This document shows, one piece after another, positions 26,077 through 37,476 of a stretch of 64,000 bases of DNA. The notes under the pieces are model-generated. The model was not told where the DNA came from, did not search any database, and saw nothing but the letters and a program-made list of their open reading frames with translations. Each line of letters begins with the position of its first letter. Within the stretch, counting starts at the first letter, position 1. Origin of the DNA: Pseudomonas sp. MYb327 (lineage in GTDB: Bacteria; Pseudomonadota; Gammaproteobacteria; Pseudomonadales; Pseudomonadaceae); contig NZ_CP159258.1 of NCBI RefSeq assembly GCF_040438925.1, positions 4,596,501 through 4,660,500 of the forward strand. Reading direction: 5' to 3'. Made by a program: the position numbers and the translations under genes.

Positions 26077-27087
26077 ATGATGTTTCGAAATACCCTGCGC
26101 CGCGGCCTGACCATCACCCTGCTCGGCCTGGCAATCGCCACTCCCCTCACCCAGGCTGCTGATCCAGTTTCCCTGACCCTCTATAACGGTCAACACAAGG
26201 AAGTCGGCGACGCCATCGCCAAAGCCTTCGAAGCCAAGACCGGCATTCACGTCAATGTACGCAAAGGCAGCAGTAACCAGCTCGCCAGCCAGATCGTAGA
26301 AGAAGGCGATCGCTCCCCCGCCGACGTGATCTACACCGAAGAATCACCCCCCCTGAACAAACTCGGCGAACAAGGCCTTCTGGCCAAGGCCGACGATGCA
26401 ACCCTGGCGGTTCTACCCAAGAAATACGTAGCCGACAATGGCACCTGGATTGGCATCACCGCCCGGGTTCGCGTCGTTGCCTTCAATCCGAAATTGATCG
26501 ACGAAAAAGACCTGCCTAAATCGGTAATGGAATTTTCCAATCCGGAATGGCAAGGCAAAGTCGGCTTCGTGCCCACCAGCGGTGCGTTCCAGGAACAAGC
26601 CGTAGCCATCATCAAGGTTCACGGCATGGACGCCGCCGAAGAATGGCTTACCGGCCTGCGCGCGTTTGGCAAGACCTACAGCAACAACATGGTCGCGCTG
26701 AAGGCTGTGGAAAATGGCGAAGTGGCCACTGTCCTGGTGAACAACTACTACTGGTTCGCTCTGCAGCGGGAGAAAGGCCAGCTCGATTCGAAACTGCATT
26801 ACTTCACCGGCGGCGACGTCGGAGGATTGATCACGGTTTCCAGTGCAGCCGTACTGAAATCCAGCAAGCATCCAAAAGAAGCCCAGCAATTCCTCGCCTA
26901 TATGGCCAGCGAAGAGGGTCAGCGTGTGATCACCCAGACCACCGCCGAATACCCGCTGCACAACGGCATGGAATCGGATCGCGGCCTCAAGCCGTTCAGC
27001 GAACTGGAAGCGCCAAACGTCACGCCAGTCGACCTCGGCAACGCCGAAGAAGCCCTCGACCTGGAACGTGATGTTGGTCTGAACTGA
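26077..27087 (+). CDS. Ferric iron ABC transporter, periplasmic binding protein (FbpA-like)
   Basis: A 336-aa precursor. A Sec signal peptide covers residues ~1-27 (basic MMFRNTLRRG, hydrophobic LLGLAIATP, cleavage after TQA). The mature part is an FbpA/AfuA-type class II binding fold starting DPVSLTLYNGQHKEVG. The paired tyrosines of ferric-binding proteins appear in NNYYWFALQREKG near residue 225. It would capture ferric iron, possibly with a synergistic anion, in the periplasm and hand it to the permease. The permease ATG overlaps this stop codon (TGATG). A similar two-gene set without ATPase is found in P. aeruginosa. Confidence 0.9.
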   Translation: MMFRNTLRRGLTITLLGLAIATPLTQAADPVSLTLYNGQHKEVGDAIAKAFEAKTGIHVNVRKGSSNQLASQIVEEGDRSPADVIYTEESPPLNKLGEQGLLAKADDATLAVLPKKYVADNGTWIGITARVRVVAFNPKLIDEKDLPKSVMEFSNPEWQGKVGFVPTSGAFQEQAVAIIKVHGMDAAEEWLTGLRAFGKTYSNNMVALKAVENGEVATVLVNNYYWFALQREKGQLDSKLHYFTGGDVGGLITVSSAAVLKSSKHPKEAQQFLAYMASEEGQRVITQTTAEYPLHNGMESDRGLKPFSELEAPNVTPVDLGNAEEALDLERDVGLN

Positions 27088-28652
27088 TGAGCCCATCGCT
27101 ATCCGCTTCCACCGCACATGGCGGCTACGTTCCGCGACGCAAGCGGCCGTCGATCTGGCTGTTGCTGCCGGTTCTGCTGCTGGTCGTACTCAGCCTGCTG
27201 CCGCTGGCTTACGTTGGGCTGAAGGCCTGGCAAGCGGGTTGGGCCGAGGCGCTGCATCTGCTGTGGCGGCCTTATGTGTTTGGGCTGCTGCGAAACACCC
27301 TTGCGCTGATGGTCGGCGTTACGCTGGCGTGCGGTGTGATTGGCCTGTCGCTGGCATGGCTGCTGGAACGCAGCAATTTGCCGGGACGGCGGTTATGGGG
27401 CGTGATCCTGTGCTTGCCGTTCGCCGTACCGGCATTCGTCAGTAGCTTCACCTGGGTTTCGCTGAGCGCCCAGTTCGAAGGTTTGGGCGGGGCGATTCTG
27501 GTGATGAGCCTGTCCAAATACCCACTGATCTTTCTGCCAGTGGCCGCGACCCTGCGCAATCTTGATCCGTCTCTGGAAGAGTCTGCTCGCACCCTCGGGC
27601 AGAATCGCTGGGGCGTGTTCTTCAAAGTCACCCTGCCCTTGCTCTGGCCATCGCTGCTTGGTGGCTCGCTGCTGATCGCCCTGCACATGCTGGTGGAGTT
27701 CGGCGCGCTGTCGATCATCGGCCTGCAAACCTTCACCACGGCGATCTATCAACAGTTCGAGCTGGAATTCAGCAACGCCAACGCAGCGATGCTGTCGGCG
27801 GTGTTGCTGGCACTTTGCTTAATGTTGTTGTGGCTGGAACTGCGCGTTCGCGGCAAGGGCCGACACGTTCGCACAGGGCAAGGCGCAGCGAGGCAAGCGG
27901 AGCAGGTTCGTCTAGGATCGTGGACAATCGCCGGGCAACTTTACTGCCTGGCCTTGGCGATTATCGGTAGCGGCATTCCGCTGGGCATGCTGGCGTACTG
28001 GCTAGCCGTGGGCTCGTCGGCGGCATTCCCGGCGGCAGCCATCGGCGAAGCGCTACTTTCGTCCCTGGCGCTCTCGCTGGGCGGCGCGGCGCTGTGCCTT
28101 GTGCTGGCGGTGCCGGTGGGACTGTTGGTCGTGCGATACAAAGGCCAATTGGCGATCTGGGCTGAACGCTTGCCGTATCTGCTGCACGCGCTGCCAGGAC
28201 TGGTCATCGCACTGACGCTGGTGTATTTCGCCTTGCACTATGTGCCTGCGCTGTACCAAACGTCGGCGCTGCTGCTGATAGCGTATGCGCTGCTGTTTCT
28301 ACCGCTGGCTCAGGCACCGATTCGAACGGCACTGAACAAAGCGGCACCACAGCTGGAGGAGGCGGCGCGCACGCTGGGCGCATCGTCGTTCAGCGCGTTT
28401 TGCCGGGTTACCCTGCCGATTATCTTCCCGGCGCTGGGCGCAGCGTTTGCACTGGTGTTTCTGGATGCGATGAAAGAACTGACGGCGACCTTGCTGCTGA
28501 GCCCGACTGGGCTTAACACGTTGGCGACTGAGGTGTGGGCGCATACCGCGAATGTGGAGTTCGCGGCGGCTGCGCCTTATGCGGCGTTGTTGATTCTGGT
28601 GTCGGGGCTGCCCGTCTACCTGCTAACGACCCGGATGTATTTGAGCCGTTGA
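27087..28652 (+). CDS. Ferric iron ABC transporter, fused permease (FbpB-like)
   Basis: A 521-aa inner-membrane permease with about twelve hydrophobic segments arranged as two repeated six-helix halves. Each half carries an EAA loop for contact with the ATPase: LEESARTLGQNRWGVFFKVT near residue 158 and LEEAARTLGASSFSAFCRVT near residue 425. It begins one base inside the stop of the binding-protein gene. No ATP-binding subunit gene follows: the next gene is a convergent chemoreceptor. The transporter must therefore borrow an ATPase encoded elsewhere, or its gene has been lost locally. Confidence 0.92.
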   Translation: MSPSLSASTAHGGYVPRRKRPSIWLLLPVLLLVVLSLLPLAYVGLKAWQAGWAEALHLLWRPYVFGLLRNTLALMVGVTLACGVIGLSLAWLLERSNLPGRRLWGVILCLPFAVPAFVSSFTWVSLSAQFEGLGGAILVMSLSKYPLIFLPVAATLRNLDPSLEESARTLGQNRWGVFFKVTLPLLWPSLLGGSLLIALHMLVEFGALSIIGLQTFTTAIYQQFELEFSNANAAMLSAVLLALCLMLLWLELRVRGKGRHVRTGQGAARQAEQVRLGSWTIAGQLYCLALAIIGSGIPLGMLAYWLAVGSSAAFPAAAIGEALLSSLALSLGGAALCLVLAVPVGLLVVRYKGQLAIWAERLPYLLHALPGLVIALTLVYFALHYVPALYQTSALLLIAYALLFLPLAQAPIRTALNKAAPQLEEAARTLGASSFSAFCRVTLPIIFPALGAAFALVFLDAMKELTATLLLSPTGLNTLATEVWAHTANVEFAAAAPYAALLILVSGLPVYLLTTRMYLSR

Positions 28653-28657
28653 TAAAG

Positions 28658-28740
28658 CAAAAGATCGCAGCCTGCGGCAGCTCCTGCAGGGAAACGCATA
28701 TTCCCGTGTAGGAACTGCCGCAGCCTGCGACCTTTTGATC
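28658..28740. repeat. Inverted repeat pair, second REP class (GCAGCCTGCGGCAGCTCC type)
   Basis: AAAGATCGCAGCCTGCGGCA from about 28660 and the inverse complement GCCGCAGCCTGCGACCTTTTG ending near 28740 make an outward pair with about 20 bases between. This REP type is distinct from the GCTTGCTGGC class. It lies between the convergent permease and chemoreceptor genes and may help terminate both. Confidence 0.85.
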
Positions 28741-28742
28741 TT

Positions 28743-30677
28743 TTAAGCCCTGAACTGCCCCAGACTCGCCTTCAACTGCGCCGCCAACCCATCCAGCACT
28801 TTGCCGCTAGCCGTGGTTTCTACCACTGCCTGAGCCGCTTTCTCGGCCTGTGCATGAATGGTCTCGACGCGTCCACGCACCGCCTGCGCACCTTGCGCCT
28901 GATGCGCCGCCGCCTGGGTCGCCAGACCGATCGCCGCATGCACCTGCTCAACCGATGCCTGCACCGATTGCTGCAACCGCGCACTATCACGCAACACCAG
29001 CAAACCTTCGCTGGCCTGGCGCCCGGCCTGCCCGATCGCGGCTACCGCTTCGCGTGCGCCCTGTTGCAGCGCGACGATATGCGCCTGAATATCGCCCGTG
29101 GAGCTCTGGGTCTTGCTCGCCAGCGCCCGCACCTCGTCAGCCACCACCGCAAACCCGCGCCCGGTTTCCCCGGCACGCGCGGCTTCGATTGCCGCGTTCA
29201 GCGCCAGCAGGTTGGTTTGCTCGGCGATCCCGTGGATCACCGTCAGCACCACTTCAATTTGCTCACTTTGCTGCGCCAGTCGTTCGATGACTTGCGCCCC
29301 GGTATCGACCTGACCGGCCAACGCCTCAATCAAACTGCCGACTTTCGCCGAGGTCCGGGTGTTTTCGTCCGTGGCCTGACGGATATCCACCACTTGCTTC
29401 AATGCCGCTTGCATGGCGTGGCTTTCCGATTGGGCCTCATCGGCCATTTGCGACAACGCACGCAGGCTCTCGGCCACTTCATCGCGCTGCATGCCCGCCG
29501 CCGCATCGGCGCCGGCATTGCGCAGGGTCATGGCGCCGATTTCCACGCCAGTACGCTGAGCCACATCACCGGCCTCCCGCACGATCGGCTGCAACTTATC
29601 CACAAACCGATTGACCGCCGAAGCCATGTCGCCGATTTCGTCCTTGCTGTTGATCTGCACGCGCTTGGTCAGATCACCGTCGCCGGCGGCCAGATCATCC
29701 ATGGCGCAAATCAGCATTTTCAGGCGATTGACCACGCGACGCCCCAGCACCACGGCGAGCAACAGCAGAACACCCGCACCTACCAGCGCCAGACCCATGC
29801 CGATGCGCCAGCGCAAAGTTGCCGCGGCTTCCTGCACAGTGCTGGTGGTGTTGGCTTTCATTTCAGAGGCAGTGGATTGAGCAGAGGATAGTCGCGCACG
29901 CATCGCCGCCGCACTGTCCGCCGCTGCACCTTTGAGGCTGTCGCCCACCAGTTGATCACTGCTGGCAATCAGGGCCGAGAAGCGCTTGTCGAGGGCCGCC
30001 AGGTCTGTTTCGACCGAAGCCGTCGAGACGCCCATCAAGACCTTGCCGATTTCCACGCCATTGGGGTTGATCGAGGCTTCGAGATAGTAGACCGACGGAT
30101 CGTTCTTCGCCGCATCCAGAACTTTGTCCAGCGCCCGCTCGCCCTGGCCTTTTTCCAGCAGAGCCTTGTTGATCGGGTTTTCCCGGTTGAGATAGCGCGT
30201 CAGGTGCTGGCCCGTTGCGTCGTCGTAAACCACGAACAAGACGTTGGGATTGCGCTGCGCCCGACGGGCGAATTCAGAGAGGGTCGGAACGTCGCTGTCC
30301 CACATCGCGCGGGGTGCGACCGATGCCAGCAGCTGTGCCATGTCATTGGCGGAGTCCTTCAGGTCTTTTTCCAGCGTGGCGCGCAACTGCGCCTGCTCTT
30401 CCTCCAGTCGCGAGGACAAACCGGCCGTAAGACGCTGACGCGTGCTGGCGGAGAGGCTGTCGAGACTCGATGTGACTTCACGCCCCGCCTGCTCGAGTTC
30501 GCCAGAGAGTTTTTGGCTGTCCGCGCCCAGGCGCACACCCAGGTCTGCTTCCAGCGCAGTCACTGTGCTCCGGGTCAGGGCAACAGCTACCAGTACCTGC
30601 ACCAATAGGGCGATACCGAGAGTAACGAACACTGGCCGCAAGAGACGGCTTTGTAACAGTGAGAGAACGGCCGACAC
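28743..30677 (-). CDS. Methyl-accepting chemotaxis protein
   Basis: A 644-aa chemoreceptor. TM1 lies near residues 12-33 ([19 protein letters not shown]). A ~255-residue periplasmic region rich in predicted helices follows ([18 protein letters not shown] and [16 protein letters not shown]). TM2 lies near 290-310 ([17 protein letters not shown]). Then come a HAMP domain ([19 protein letters not shown]) and the signalling domain with the highly conserved hairpin tip [19 protein letters not shown]. The GTG start at 30677 ([12 protein letters not shown]) has AGAGGGAT upstream; a longer frame adds 25 unlikely residues. The extracytoplasmic region suggests a helical or PAS/Cache-like sensor of unknown ligand. 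No CheW-binding pentapeptide is seen at the C-terminus. Confidence 0.92.
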   Translation of the reverse strand: MSAVLSLLQSRLLRPVFVTLGIALLVQVLVAVALTRSTVTALEADLGVRLGADSQKLSGELEQAGREVTSSLDSLSASTRQRLTAGLSSRLEEEQAQLRATLEKDLKDSANDMAQLLASVAPRAMWDSDVPTLSEFARRAQRNPNVLFVVYDDATGQHLTRYLNRENPINKALLEKGQGERALDKVLDAAKNDPSVYYLEASINPNGVEIGKVLMGVSTASVETDLAALDKRFSALIASSDQLVGDSLKGAAADSAAAMRARLSSAQSTASEMKANTTSTVQEAAATLRWRIGMGLALVGAGVLLLLAVVLGRRVVNRLKMLICAMDDLAAGDGDLTKRVQINSKDEIGDMASAVNRFVDKLQPIVREAGDVAQRTGVEIGAMTLRNAGADAAAGMQRDEVAESLRALSQMADEAQSESHAMQAALKQVVDIRQATDENTRTSAKVGSLIEALAGQVDTGAQVIERLAQQSEQIEVVLTVIHGIAEQTNLLALNAAIEAARAGETGRGFAVVADEVRALASKTQSSTGDIQAHIVALQQGAREAVAAIGQAGRQASEGLLVLRDSARLQQSVQASVEQVHAAIGLATQAAAHQAQGAQAVRGRVETIHAQAEKAAQAVVETTASGKVLDGLAAQLKASLGQFRA

Positions 30678-30782
30678 TTGATATCCCTCTGCATTAGCGC
30701 CATTAAATTGATGGCACGCCAAAAGTGACGTTTTAGTTAAAACTAATAGCAAAGGTCATGCCGTCCAACAGGCATAAACGAC

Positions 30783-30806
30783 AAAGGCCCCGATTAAGGG
30801 GCCTTT
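30783..30806 (-). terminator. Terminator downstream of purA
   Basis: AAAGGCCCC-GATTAA-GGGGCCTTT forms a nine-pair stem starting 21 bases after the purA stop on the minus strand. The T-run is short (TTT, GTC), but the stem is very stable. Confidence 0.75.
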
Positions 30807-30827
30807 GTGTTTTACATCAACAGCTTA

Positions 30828-32171
<1,344 letters not shown>

Positions 32172-33359
32172 TCAAGAAGCCAGTGGCGATACTTGCCAAA
32201 GCCCGTTCTGCTGAATCAATTGCCGGTCGCAGTCCGCTTCACGGGCGGCGGCCAAAGGTTGTCCAGGCAATGCCTGAACGACACGCTGACCCTCACTGCG
32301 CAACTGGCAAACCTGCTGCCAGAGTGCCGCATCCGTACTGTCAGGCATCCAGATACCGCCAGACGGTAGCTCGATCTCAGCACGCCCCAGGGTCACCAGG
32401 GTTTTCAAATCGGTGGAGAAGCCGGTTGCCGGACGAGCGCGACCGAAATCGGCGCCGATGTCGTCATAACGACCGCCCTGGGCAATGGACTGGCCAACAC
32501 CCGGTACGAACACCGCAAACACCACACCGGTGTGGTAGTGGTAACCGCGCAACTCGCCGAGGTCGAAATAAAGCGGCAGTTCCGGGAAACGCACGGACAG
32601 ACGCTCGGCAATCGCCAGCAAATCGTCCAGTGCCGCCAAAACCGGCGCCGGAGCCTTGGCCAGACGCTCACGCGCAGCCGCCAGCACTTCGCGACCGCCA
32701 CACAGGTCAACCAATGCGCGCAGCATGTCCGACAGATCGGCCGGCAGGCCTTCGGTCAAGGTAATGACCTCATCAATGGCCTTGCGTTGCAACGCATCGA
32801 ACAACTGTTGCTCAACTTCACCGGAAAGGCCGGCAGCGCGGGCCAGGCCGCGATAGATACCGACATGCCCCAGGTCCATGTGTACATCCGGCACGTCAGC
32901 CAGTTGCAGCATGGCCAGCATCAGGCTGATGACTTCGACGTCGCTGCTCGGACTGCCATCGCCGTACAACTCGGCACCCAACTGGATCGGGCTGCGCGAG
33001 GACGACAAGGCACGCGGCTGAGCATGCAGCACGCTGCCGGCGTAGCACAGACGGCTCGGGCCTTCGCGACGCAGGGTGTGCGCATCGATGCGCGCAACCT
33101 GTGGCGTGATGTCAGCGCGAAAACCCATCTGCCGGCCCGACTGCGGGTCGATGACCTTGAAGGTACGCAGATCAAGATCCTGGCCCGCGCCGGTCAGCAA
33201 GGATTCCAGGTACTCGATATGGGGAGTCACGACGAACTCGTAACCCCAGCTCTGGAACAGATCCAACACCTGGCGACGCGCGACTTCAATGCGCGCCGCT
33301 TCCGGTGGCAGTACTTCTTCGATGCCATCTGGCAGCAGCCAGCGGTCTACCGTTGCCAT
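32172..33359 (-). CDS. hisZ: ATP phosphoribosyltransferase regulatory subunit
   Basis: A 395-aa paralogue of the histidyl-tRNA synthetase catalytic core without an anticodon-binding domain. The N-terminus has [21 protein letters not shown]. The class II motifs appear in [15 protein letters not shown] and [21 protein letters not shown] segments, with the real sequence at the latter being [11 protein letters not shown]. HisZ binds the short-form HisG and is required for the first step of histidine synthesis and its feedback control. Its place directly upstream of purA couples histidine and purine genes. Confidence 0.95.
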   Translation of the reverse strand: MATVDRWLLPDGIEEVLPPEAARIEVARRQVLDLFQSWGYEFVVTPHIEYLESLLTGAGQDLDLRTFKVIDPQSGRQMGFRADITPQVARIDAHTLRREGPSRLCYAGSVLHAQPRALSSSRSPIQLGAELYGDGSPSSDVEVISLMLAMLQLADVPDVHMDLGHVGIYRGLARAAGLSGEVEQQLFDALQRKAIDEVITLTEGLPADLSDMLRALVDLCGGREVLAAARERLAKAPAPVLAALDDLLAIAERLSVRFPELPLYFDLGELRGYHYHTGVVFAVFVPGVGQSIAQGGRYDDIGADFGRARPATGFSTDLKTLVTLGRAEIELPSGGIWMPDSTDAALWQQVCQLRSEGQRVVQALPGQPLAAAREADCDRQLIQQNGLWQVSPLAS

Positions 33360-33670
33360 TACGCCATTCCCCTATGATCCGGGCGGCAAGCCTTTGGGCG
33401 AGCCTTGAGTGAAGCAGAAAATGATCGGCTCAGCGCAAACCCCGCGCATGAGCGACGAAGCGAAAAGCCTGTAATGGGCTTCGCCAAGCACTTTCCTCGT
33501 AAAACCTCTCGAGCCATTGGGCTCGGGCACCTGCACAAAACAGCAATCAAACGTGCAGACGCAAAAAAGCCGGGAATTTCCCGGCTGCCGCATCATACAC
33601 ACGTTTTCCCAAAGGATCACCCCGCCAGAGGTATTAGCCGCCCGGCGGGATGAATCAGGTCAACGCCGTA
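33360..33670. other. Spacer between hisZ and hflC
   Basis: 311 bases with no credible gene; open frames here are low in coding quality. It contains the hflC terminator (33563-33586) and presumably the hisZ promoter. In E. coli the small membrane protein gene yjeT (DUF2065) sits between hflC and purA. No frame in this stretch encodes a protein of that type. Confidence 0.6.
33563..33586 (-). terminator. Rho-independent terminator of the hfq-hflX-hflK-hflC run
   Basis: On the minus strand AGCCGGGAA-AT-TTCCCGGCT is followed by TTTTTTGC. The hairpin lies 85 bases after the hflC stop and closes the large minus-strand operon. Confidence 0.88.
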
Positions 33671-34540
33671 TCAAGGCTTGGCTTTTTCCAGGTAGTGGAA
33701 GAAGTCACTGCTTGGGTCGAGGACCATGACGTCGGATTTGTTCGCGAAGCTTTCACGATAGGCACGCAGGCTACGGTAGAACGCGTAGAACTCCTGATCC
33801 TGACCGTAGGCCTTGGAGTAGATCGAAGCGGCCTGGGCATCACCGTCACCGCGAATCTCTTCGGATTCACGATAGGCTTCGGCCAGCAGCACGCGGCGTT
33901 GACGATCGGCGTCGGCACGAATGCCTTCAGCCAGCTCGTTACCCTTGGCGCGGTGCTCGCGAGCTTCACGCTCACGCTCGGTGCTCATACGTTCGAACAC
34001 GCTACGGTTTACTTCTTTCGGCAGGTCGATGGTCTTGACCCGTACATCGACAACTTCGATGCCCAGCTCTTTTTCGGCCATCTTGTTCAGCGAAGCCGTG
34101 ATATCCGCCATCAGCGCATCACGCTCACCAGACACGACTTCGTGCAAGGTGCGCTTACCGAACTGGTCACGCAGGCCCGATTCCAGACGACGCGACAGAC
34201 GTTCGTCGGCAATCTGTTTCAGACCGGAAGTCGCGGTGTAGAAACGCTCCGCGTCCTTCACGCGCCACTTGGCGTAGGCATCGACCATCACAGCCTTCTT
34301 CTCCAGCGTTAGGAAGCGTTGTGTCGGTGCATCCAGCGTCATCAGGCGTGCGTCGAATTTACGCACCTGGTTAACGTAAGGCACTTTCACATGCAGGCCA
34401 GGCTGAACATCGGTCTGGACCACGCGACCGAACTGCAGCAACACCGCACGCTCGGTTTGAGCCACGATGTAGAAGCAGTTCCAGGCTGCGATCGCCACGA
34501 CGACGCCGACAATAAGGGCGATCAGCGATTTATTGCTCAT
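33671..34540 (-). CDS. hflC: HflC, modulator of FtsH protease
   Basis: A 289-aa SPFH/prohibitin-family protein. The N-terminal membrane anchor (residues ~5-25, LIALIVGVVVAIAAWNCFYI) is followed by the SPFH domain (YIVAQTERAVLLQFG to ~200) and a coiled coil rich in Glu/Arg (REREAREHRAKGNELAEG). HflC with HflK forms a large membrane complex around the FtsH AAA protease, limiting access of some membrane substrates. The start shares one base with the hflK stop (TGATG), giving coupled, equal synthesis. Confidence 0.96.
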   Translation of the reverse strand: MSNKSLIALIVGVVVAIAAWNCFYIVAQTERAVLLQFGRVVQTDVQPGLHVKVPYVNQVRKFDARLMTLDAPTQRFLTLEKKAVMVDAYAKWRVKDAERFYTATSGLKQIADERLSRRLESGLRDQFGKRTLHEVVSGERDALMADITASLNKMAEKELGIEVVDVRVKTIDLPKEVNRSVFERMSTEREREAREHRAKGNELAEGIRADADRQRRVLLAEAYRESEEIRGDGDAQAASIYSKAYGQDQEFYAFYRSLRAYRESFANKSDVMVLDPSSDFFHYLEKAKP

Positions 34541-35712
34541 CAGCGACTCTCCCTGGTACGTGCTTGCTGTTGCTGCAGATCAGCTGCCGCACGTGCATTC
34601 GCCTCATTGCTGGTGGCTGCCGCGCCGGTCACCGGAGTGTTTGAGCTGCGACCACTTTCGACCATCTTGTCCAGCGGCAAGTACAGCAGATTGCTCTGGC
34701 CGTTCTTGTTGCCGGTCACGAGAACCTTGCTGGTGTTACTGAAGACTTCCTGCATGGTGTCCAGGTACAGACGCTGGCGGGTAACTTCAGGTGCCTTGCG
34801 GTACTCGGCGACCAGTTTGGTAAAGCGATCGGCTTCACCCTTGGCGCGCGAGACGGTTTCGTCACGGTAACCATTGGCATCTTCGAGAATGCGCTGGGCC
34901 TGACCACGGGCTTCCGGCACGACGCCGTTGGCGTAGGTTTCAGCCTGGTTACGCGAACGCTGCTCGTCTTCACGGGCGCGGATCACGTCATCGAAGGCTT
35001 CCTGTACTTCACGCGGTGCCGCTGCGCTCTGTACGTTGACCTGGGTAACGGTGATACCCGTGCGATAGGTGTCCATGAAGCGTTGCAGACGCTCCTTGAT
35101 TTCACTGGCCATCAATTCACGACCTTCGGTCAACACCTGATCCATTGCGGTGGAACCCACCACATGGCGCAAGGCGCTGTCGGTTGCGTGCTGCAGGCTG
35201 ATTTCCGGCTGATCGACGCTCAGCACGAAGTCCTGCAGGTTGCTGATCTTGTACTGCACGGTCAGTGGCACTTCGACGATGTTCTCGTCTTCAGTCAGCA
35301 TCTGGCCTTGCTTGGTGTACGCACGCTCACGCGTTACGTTTTCCATGTACTTCTTGTCGATCGGCGGGAAGTAGATGTTCAGACCCGGGCCGACGGTTTC
35401 GTAGTACTTGCCGAAGCGCAGCACCACGGCTTGCTCCTGCTCGTCGACTACATAGACCGCGCTGTACAACCATACGGCTGCCAACACGACCAGACCGATG
35501 CCGAGCAGGCCACCGAAGCCGCCACTCTTGCCCGAACCACCGCCGTCATCACCACGTTTCTTACCACCACCGAACAACCCGTTCAGGCTTTCCTGCAGCT
35601 TTCGGAAGGCCTCGTCGAGATCTGGCGGACCCTTGCGATCGCCGTTATTACGGCGCTTGCCACCCCAAGGATCCTGATTATTCGAGTTGCCACCCGGCTC
35701 ATTCCAAGCCAT
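34540..35712 (-). CDS. hflK: HflK, modulator of FtsH protease
   Basis: A 390-aa partner of HflC. The N-terminus is Gly/Asn-rich and polar (MAWNEPGGNSNNQDPWGGK), then GGGKKRGDDGGGSGK, a membrane segment (LLGIGLVVLAAVWLYSAVYV, residues ~72-92), the SPFH domain (VDEQEQAVVLRFGKYYETV), and a coiled coil. The C-terminal tail is Gln/Arg-rich. The start chosen has the typical HflK MAWNEPG; an upstream ATG adds 12 residues. hflX is 96 bases upstream. Confidence 0.96.
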   Translation of the reverse strand: MAWNEPGGNSNNQDPWGGKRRNNGDRKGPPDLDEAFRKLQESLNGLFGGGKKRGDDGGGSGKSGGFGGLLGIGLVVLAAVWLYSAVYVVDEQEQAVVLRFGKYYETVGPGLNIYFPPIDKKYMENVTRERAYTKQGQMLTEDENIVEVPLTVQYKISNLQDFVLSVDQPEISLQHATDSALRHVVGSTAMDQVLTEGRELMASEIKERLQRFMDTYRTGITVTQVNVQSAAAPREVQEAFDDVIRAREDEQRSRNQAETYANGVVPEARGQAQRILEDANGYRDETVSRAKGEADRFTKLVAEYRKAPEVTRQRLYLDTMQEVFSNTSKVLVTGNKNGQSNLLYLPLDKMVESGRSSNTPVTGAAATSNEANARAAADLQQQQARTRESR

Positions 35713-35808
35713 AGCGCTCTCCATCTGATAAAGCAAAGACGCACCCACGGCGCGCCGACCAATGCTACAGAATGCCTGTCACCACGACACAACCGCTTTC
35801 TCAGGCTT

Positions 35809-37110
35809 TTATTGCAAAGTGTGTTGCTCGATGAATTCCATCGGCTGCAATCCTTCGCGGCTTACCAGTCGATTCAACTCGACCCGGGGCAAACGAACGG
35901 CCAGCAAACTGATGCCTTCTTCGTCGTGTTCTTCTTTTTGCACCGCGCCGAGTTCGAAAAACTGCGCACGCAGTCGAGCGAATCGTTGCGGCAAGCGCAG
36001 AGTACCGATAAACAAATCACTGCCGAGCAACTCGGCAATGGCTTGCTCAAGCAATTCCAGACCAGTGCCGTCGCGCGCCGACAGCCAGACCCGCTGGGGT
36101 TTGCCGTTTTCGTCGCGCTGGATTTGTGGCTCAACGCCTTCAAGCAAATCGAGTTTGTTATAGACCTCGAGGATCGGCAAGTCCTGGGCGCCAATCTCGC
36201 CCAGCACCACCATCACCTGCTCGATCTGCAACATGCGATCCGGTTCGGCCGCGTCGATCACGTGCAACAACAGGTCGGAGTTGCTCGACTCTTCGAGGGT
36301 AGACCGAAATGCCTCGACCAGCTTGTGGGGCAAGTGGCGAATGAAACCTACAGTGTCCGCCAGGACAATCGGCCCCAGATCGTCCAGATCCAGACGACGC
36401 AAGGTGGGGTCCAGCGTGGCAAACAATTGGTCCGCCGCGTAGACGTCGGATTTCGTCACGTTATTGAACAGCGTGGATTTACCGGCGTTGGTATACCCCA
36501 CCAGCGACACGGTAGGGATATCCGCACGCGAACGGCCCCGCCGCGACTGTTCGCGCTGGCTACGTACTTTCTCCAGCCGGCCCTTGATCTGGCGCAGGCG
36601 AACCCGCAGCAAACGCCGGTCAGTTTCCAGTTGGGTTTCACCCGGGCCACGCATGCCGATACCGCCACCCTGACGCTCAAGGTGGGTCCAGCCGCGAACC
36701 AGCCGGGTGCTCATGTGGTCAAGCTGGGCCAGTTCTACCTGGAGCTTGCCTTCATGGGTACGGGCGCGTTGGGCGAAAATGTCGAGAATCAGACCCGTGC
36801 GGTCGATCACGCGACACTCGAAGACACGTTCGAGGTTACGTTCCTGACTGGGCGTTAGGACGTGATTGAAAATCACCAGATCGGCCTCTTCGGCTTTGAC
36901 CAGGTCGCGCAGCTCCTCGACCTTACCGCTGCCAATCAGGAATTTGGCGGTTGGCCGATGACGCGGCACGTTAAAAAACGCAACGGTCTCGGCGCCAGCC
37001 GAATTAGCCAACTCCTGAAACTCCTGCGGATCTTCGCGCGCCTCAGGGTCCTGTCCATCCAAGTGAACGAGGATCACTCGCTCACCACCACCGTGGCGCT
37101 CAAAGAACAA
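35809..37110 (-). CDS. hflX: Ribosome-associated GTPase HflX
   Basis: A 433-aa GTPase that binds the 50S subunit and splits stalled ribosomes during stress. The N-terminal HflX domain (~1-190) contains the Arg-rich coiled coil LLRVRLRQIKGRLEKV. The G domain (~195-365) has G1 GYTNAGKSTLFN, G3 DTVGFI and G4 NKLDLL. A short C-terminal domain follows. It lies between hfq (12 bases upstream) and hflK, the arrangement found in enterobacteria and other pseudomonads. Confidence 0.97.
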   Translation of the reverse strand: MFFERHGGGERVILVHLDGQDPEAREDPQEFQELANSAGAETVAFFNVPRHRPTAKFLIGSGKVEELRDLVKAEEADLVIFNHVLTPSQERNLERVFECRVIDRTGLILDIFAQRARTHEGKLQVELAQLDHMSTRLVRGWTHLERQGGGIGMRGPGETQLETDRRLLRVRLRQIKGRLEKVRSQREQSRRGRSRADIPTVSLVGYTNAGKSTLFNNVTKSDVYAADQLFATLDPTLRRLDLDDLGPIVLADTVGFIRHLPHKLVEAFRSTLEESSNSDLLLHVIDAAEPDRMLQIEQVMVVLGEIGAQDLPILEVYNKLDLLEGVEPQIQRDENGKPQRVWLSARDGTGLELLEQAIAELLGSDLFIGTLRLPQRFARLRAQFFELGAVQKEEHDEEGISLLAVRLPRVELNRLVSREGLQPMEFIEQHTLQ

Positions 37111-37122
37111 AGGAGACTCCTA

Positions 37123-37383
37123 TCAGGCGTTACCTGGCTCAGCATCACCTGCTTCGGATTCGGTTGCGCTAGGCAGACGAATTGGACGAACCGGCACTAC
37201 TGTAGAGATAGCGTGTTTATAGACCATTTGGCTGACGGTGTTTTTCAGCAGGATGACGAACTGGTCGAAAGATTCGATCGTACCTTGCAGTTTGATCCCG
37301 TTGACCAGATAGATGGACACCCCAACTTTCTCTTTACGTAAAGTATTCAAGTAAGGGTCTTGTAGCGAATGCCCTTTTGACAT
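37123..37383 (-). CDS. hfq: RNA chaperone Hfq
   Basis: An 86-aa protein. The Sm1 motif includes [20 protein letters not shown] with the Gln-8 region for proximal-face U binding, and Sm2 carries YKHAIS. The C-terminal tail ([19 protein letters not shown]) is short, as in pseudomonads. Hfq pairs small RNAs with mRNAs and, in Pseudomonas, acts with Crc in catabolite repression by binding A-rich sites. The ATG at 37383 replaces an upstream alternative three codons earlier. AAGGAG lies upstream (AAAGGAGTGCGGCAC). Confidence 0.98.
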   Translation of the reverse strand: MSKGHSLQDPYLNTLRKEKVGVSIYLVNGIKLQGTIESFDQFVILLKNTVSQMVYKHAISTVVPVRPIRLPSATESEAGDAEPGNA

Positions 37384-37476
37384 GTGCCGCACTCCTTTAA
37401 GGATTCAATATAAAAAATAGGTAAACAGATGGCTTTGGCCGCCCCACCCCCAAGGATAGACGGCAATTGCAAGGAC

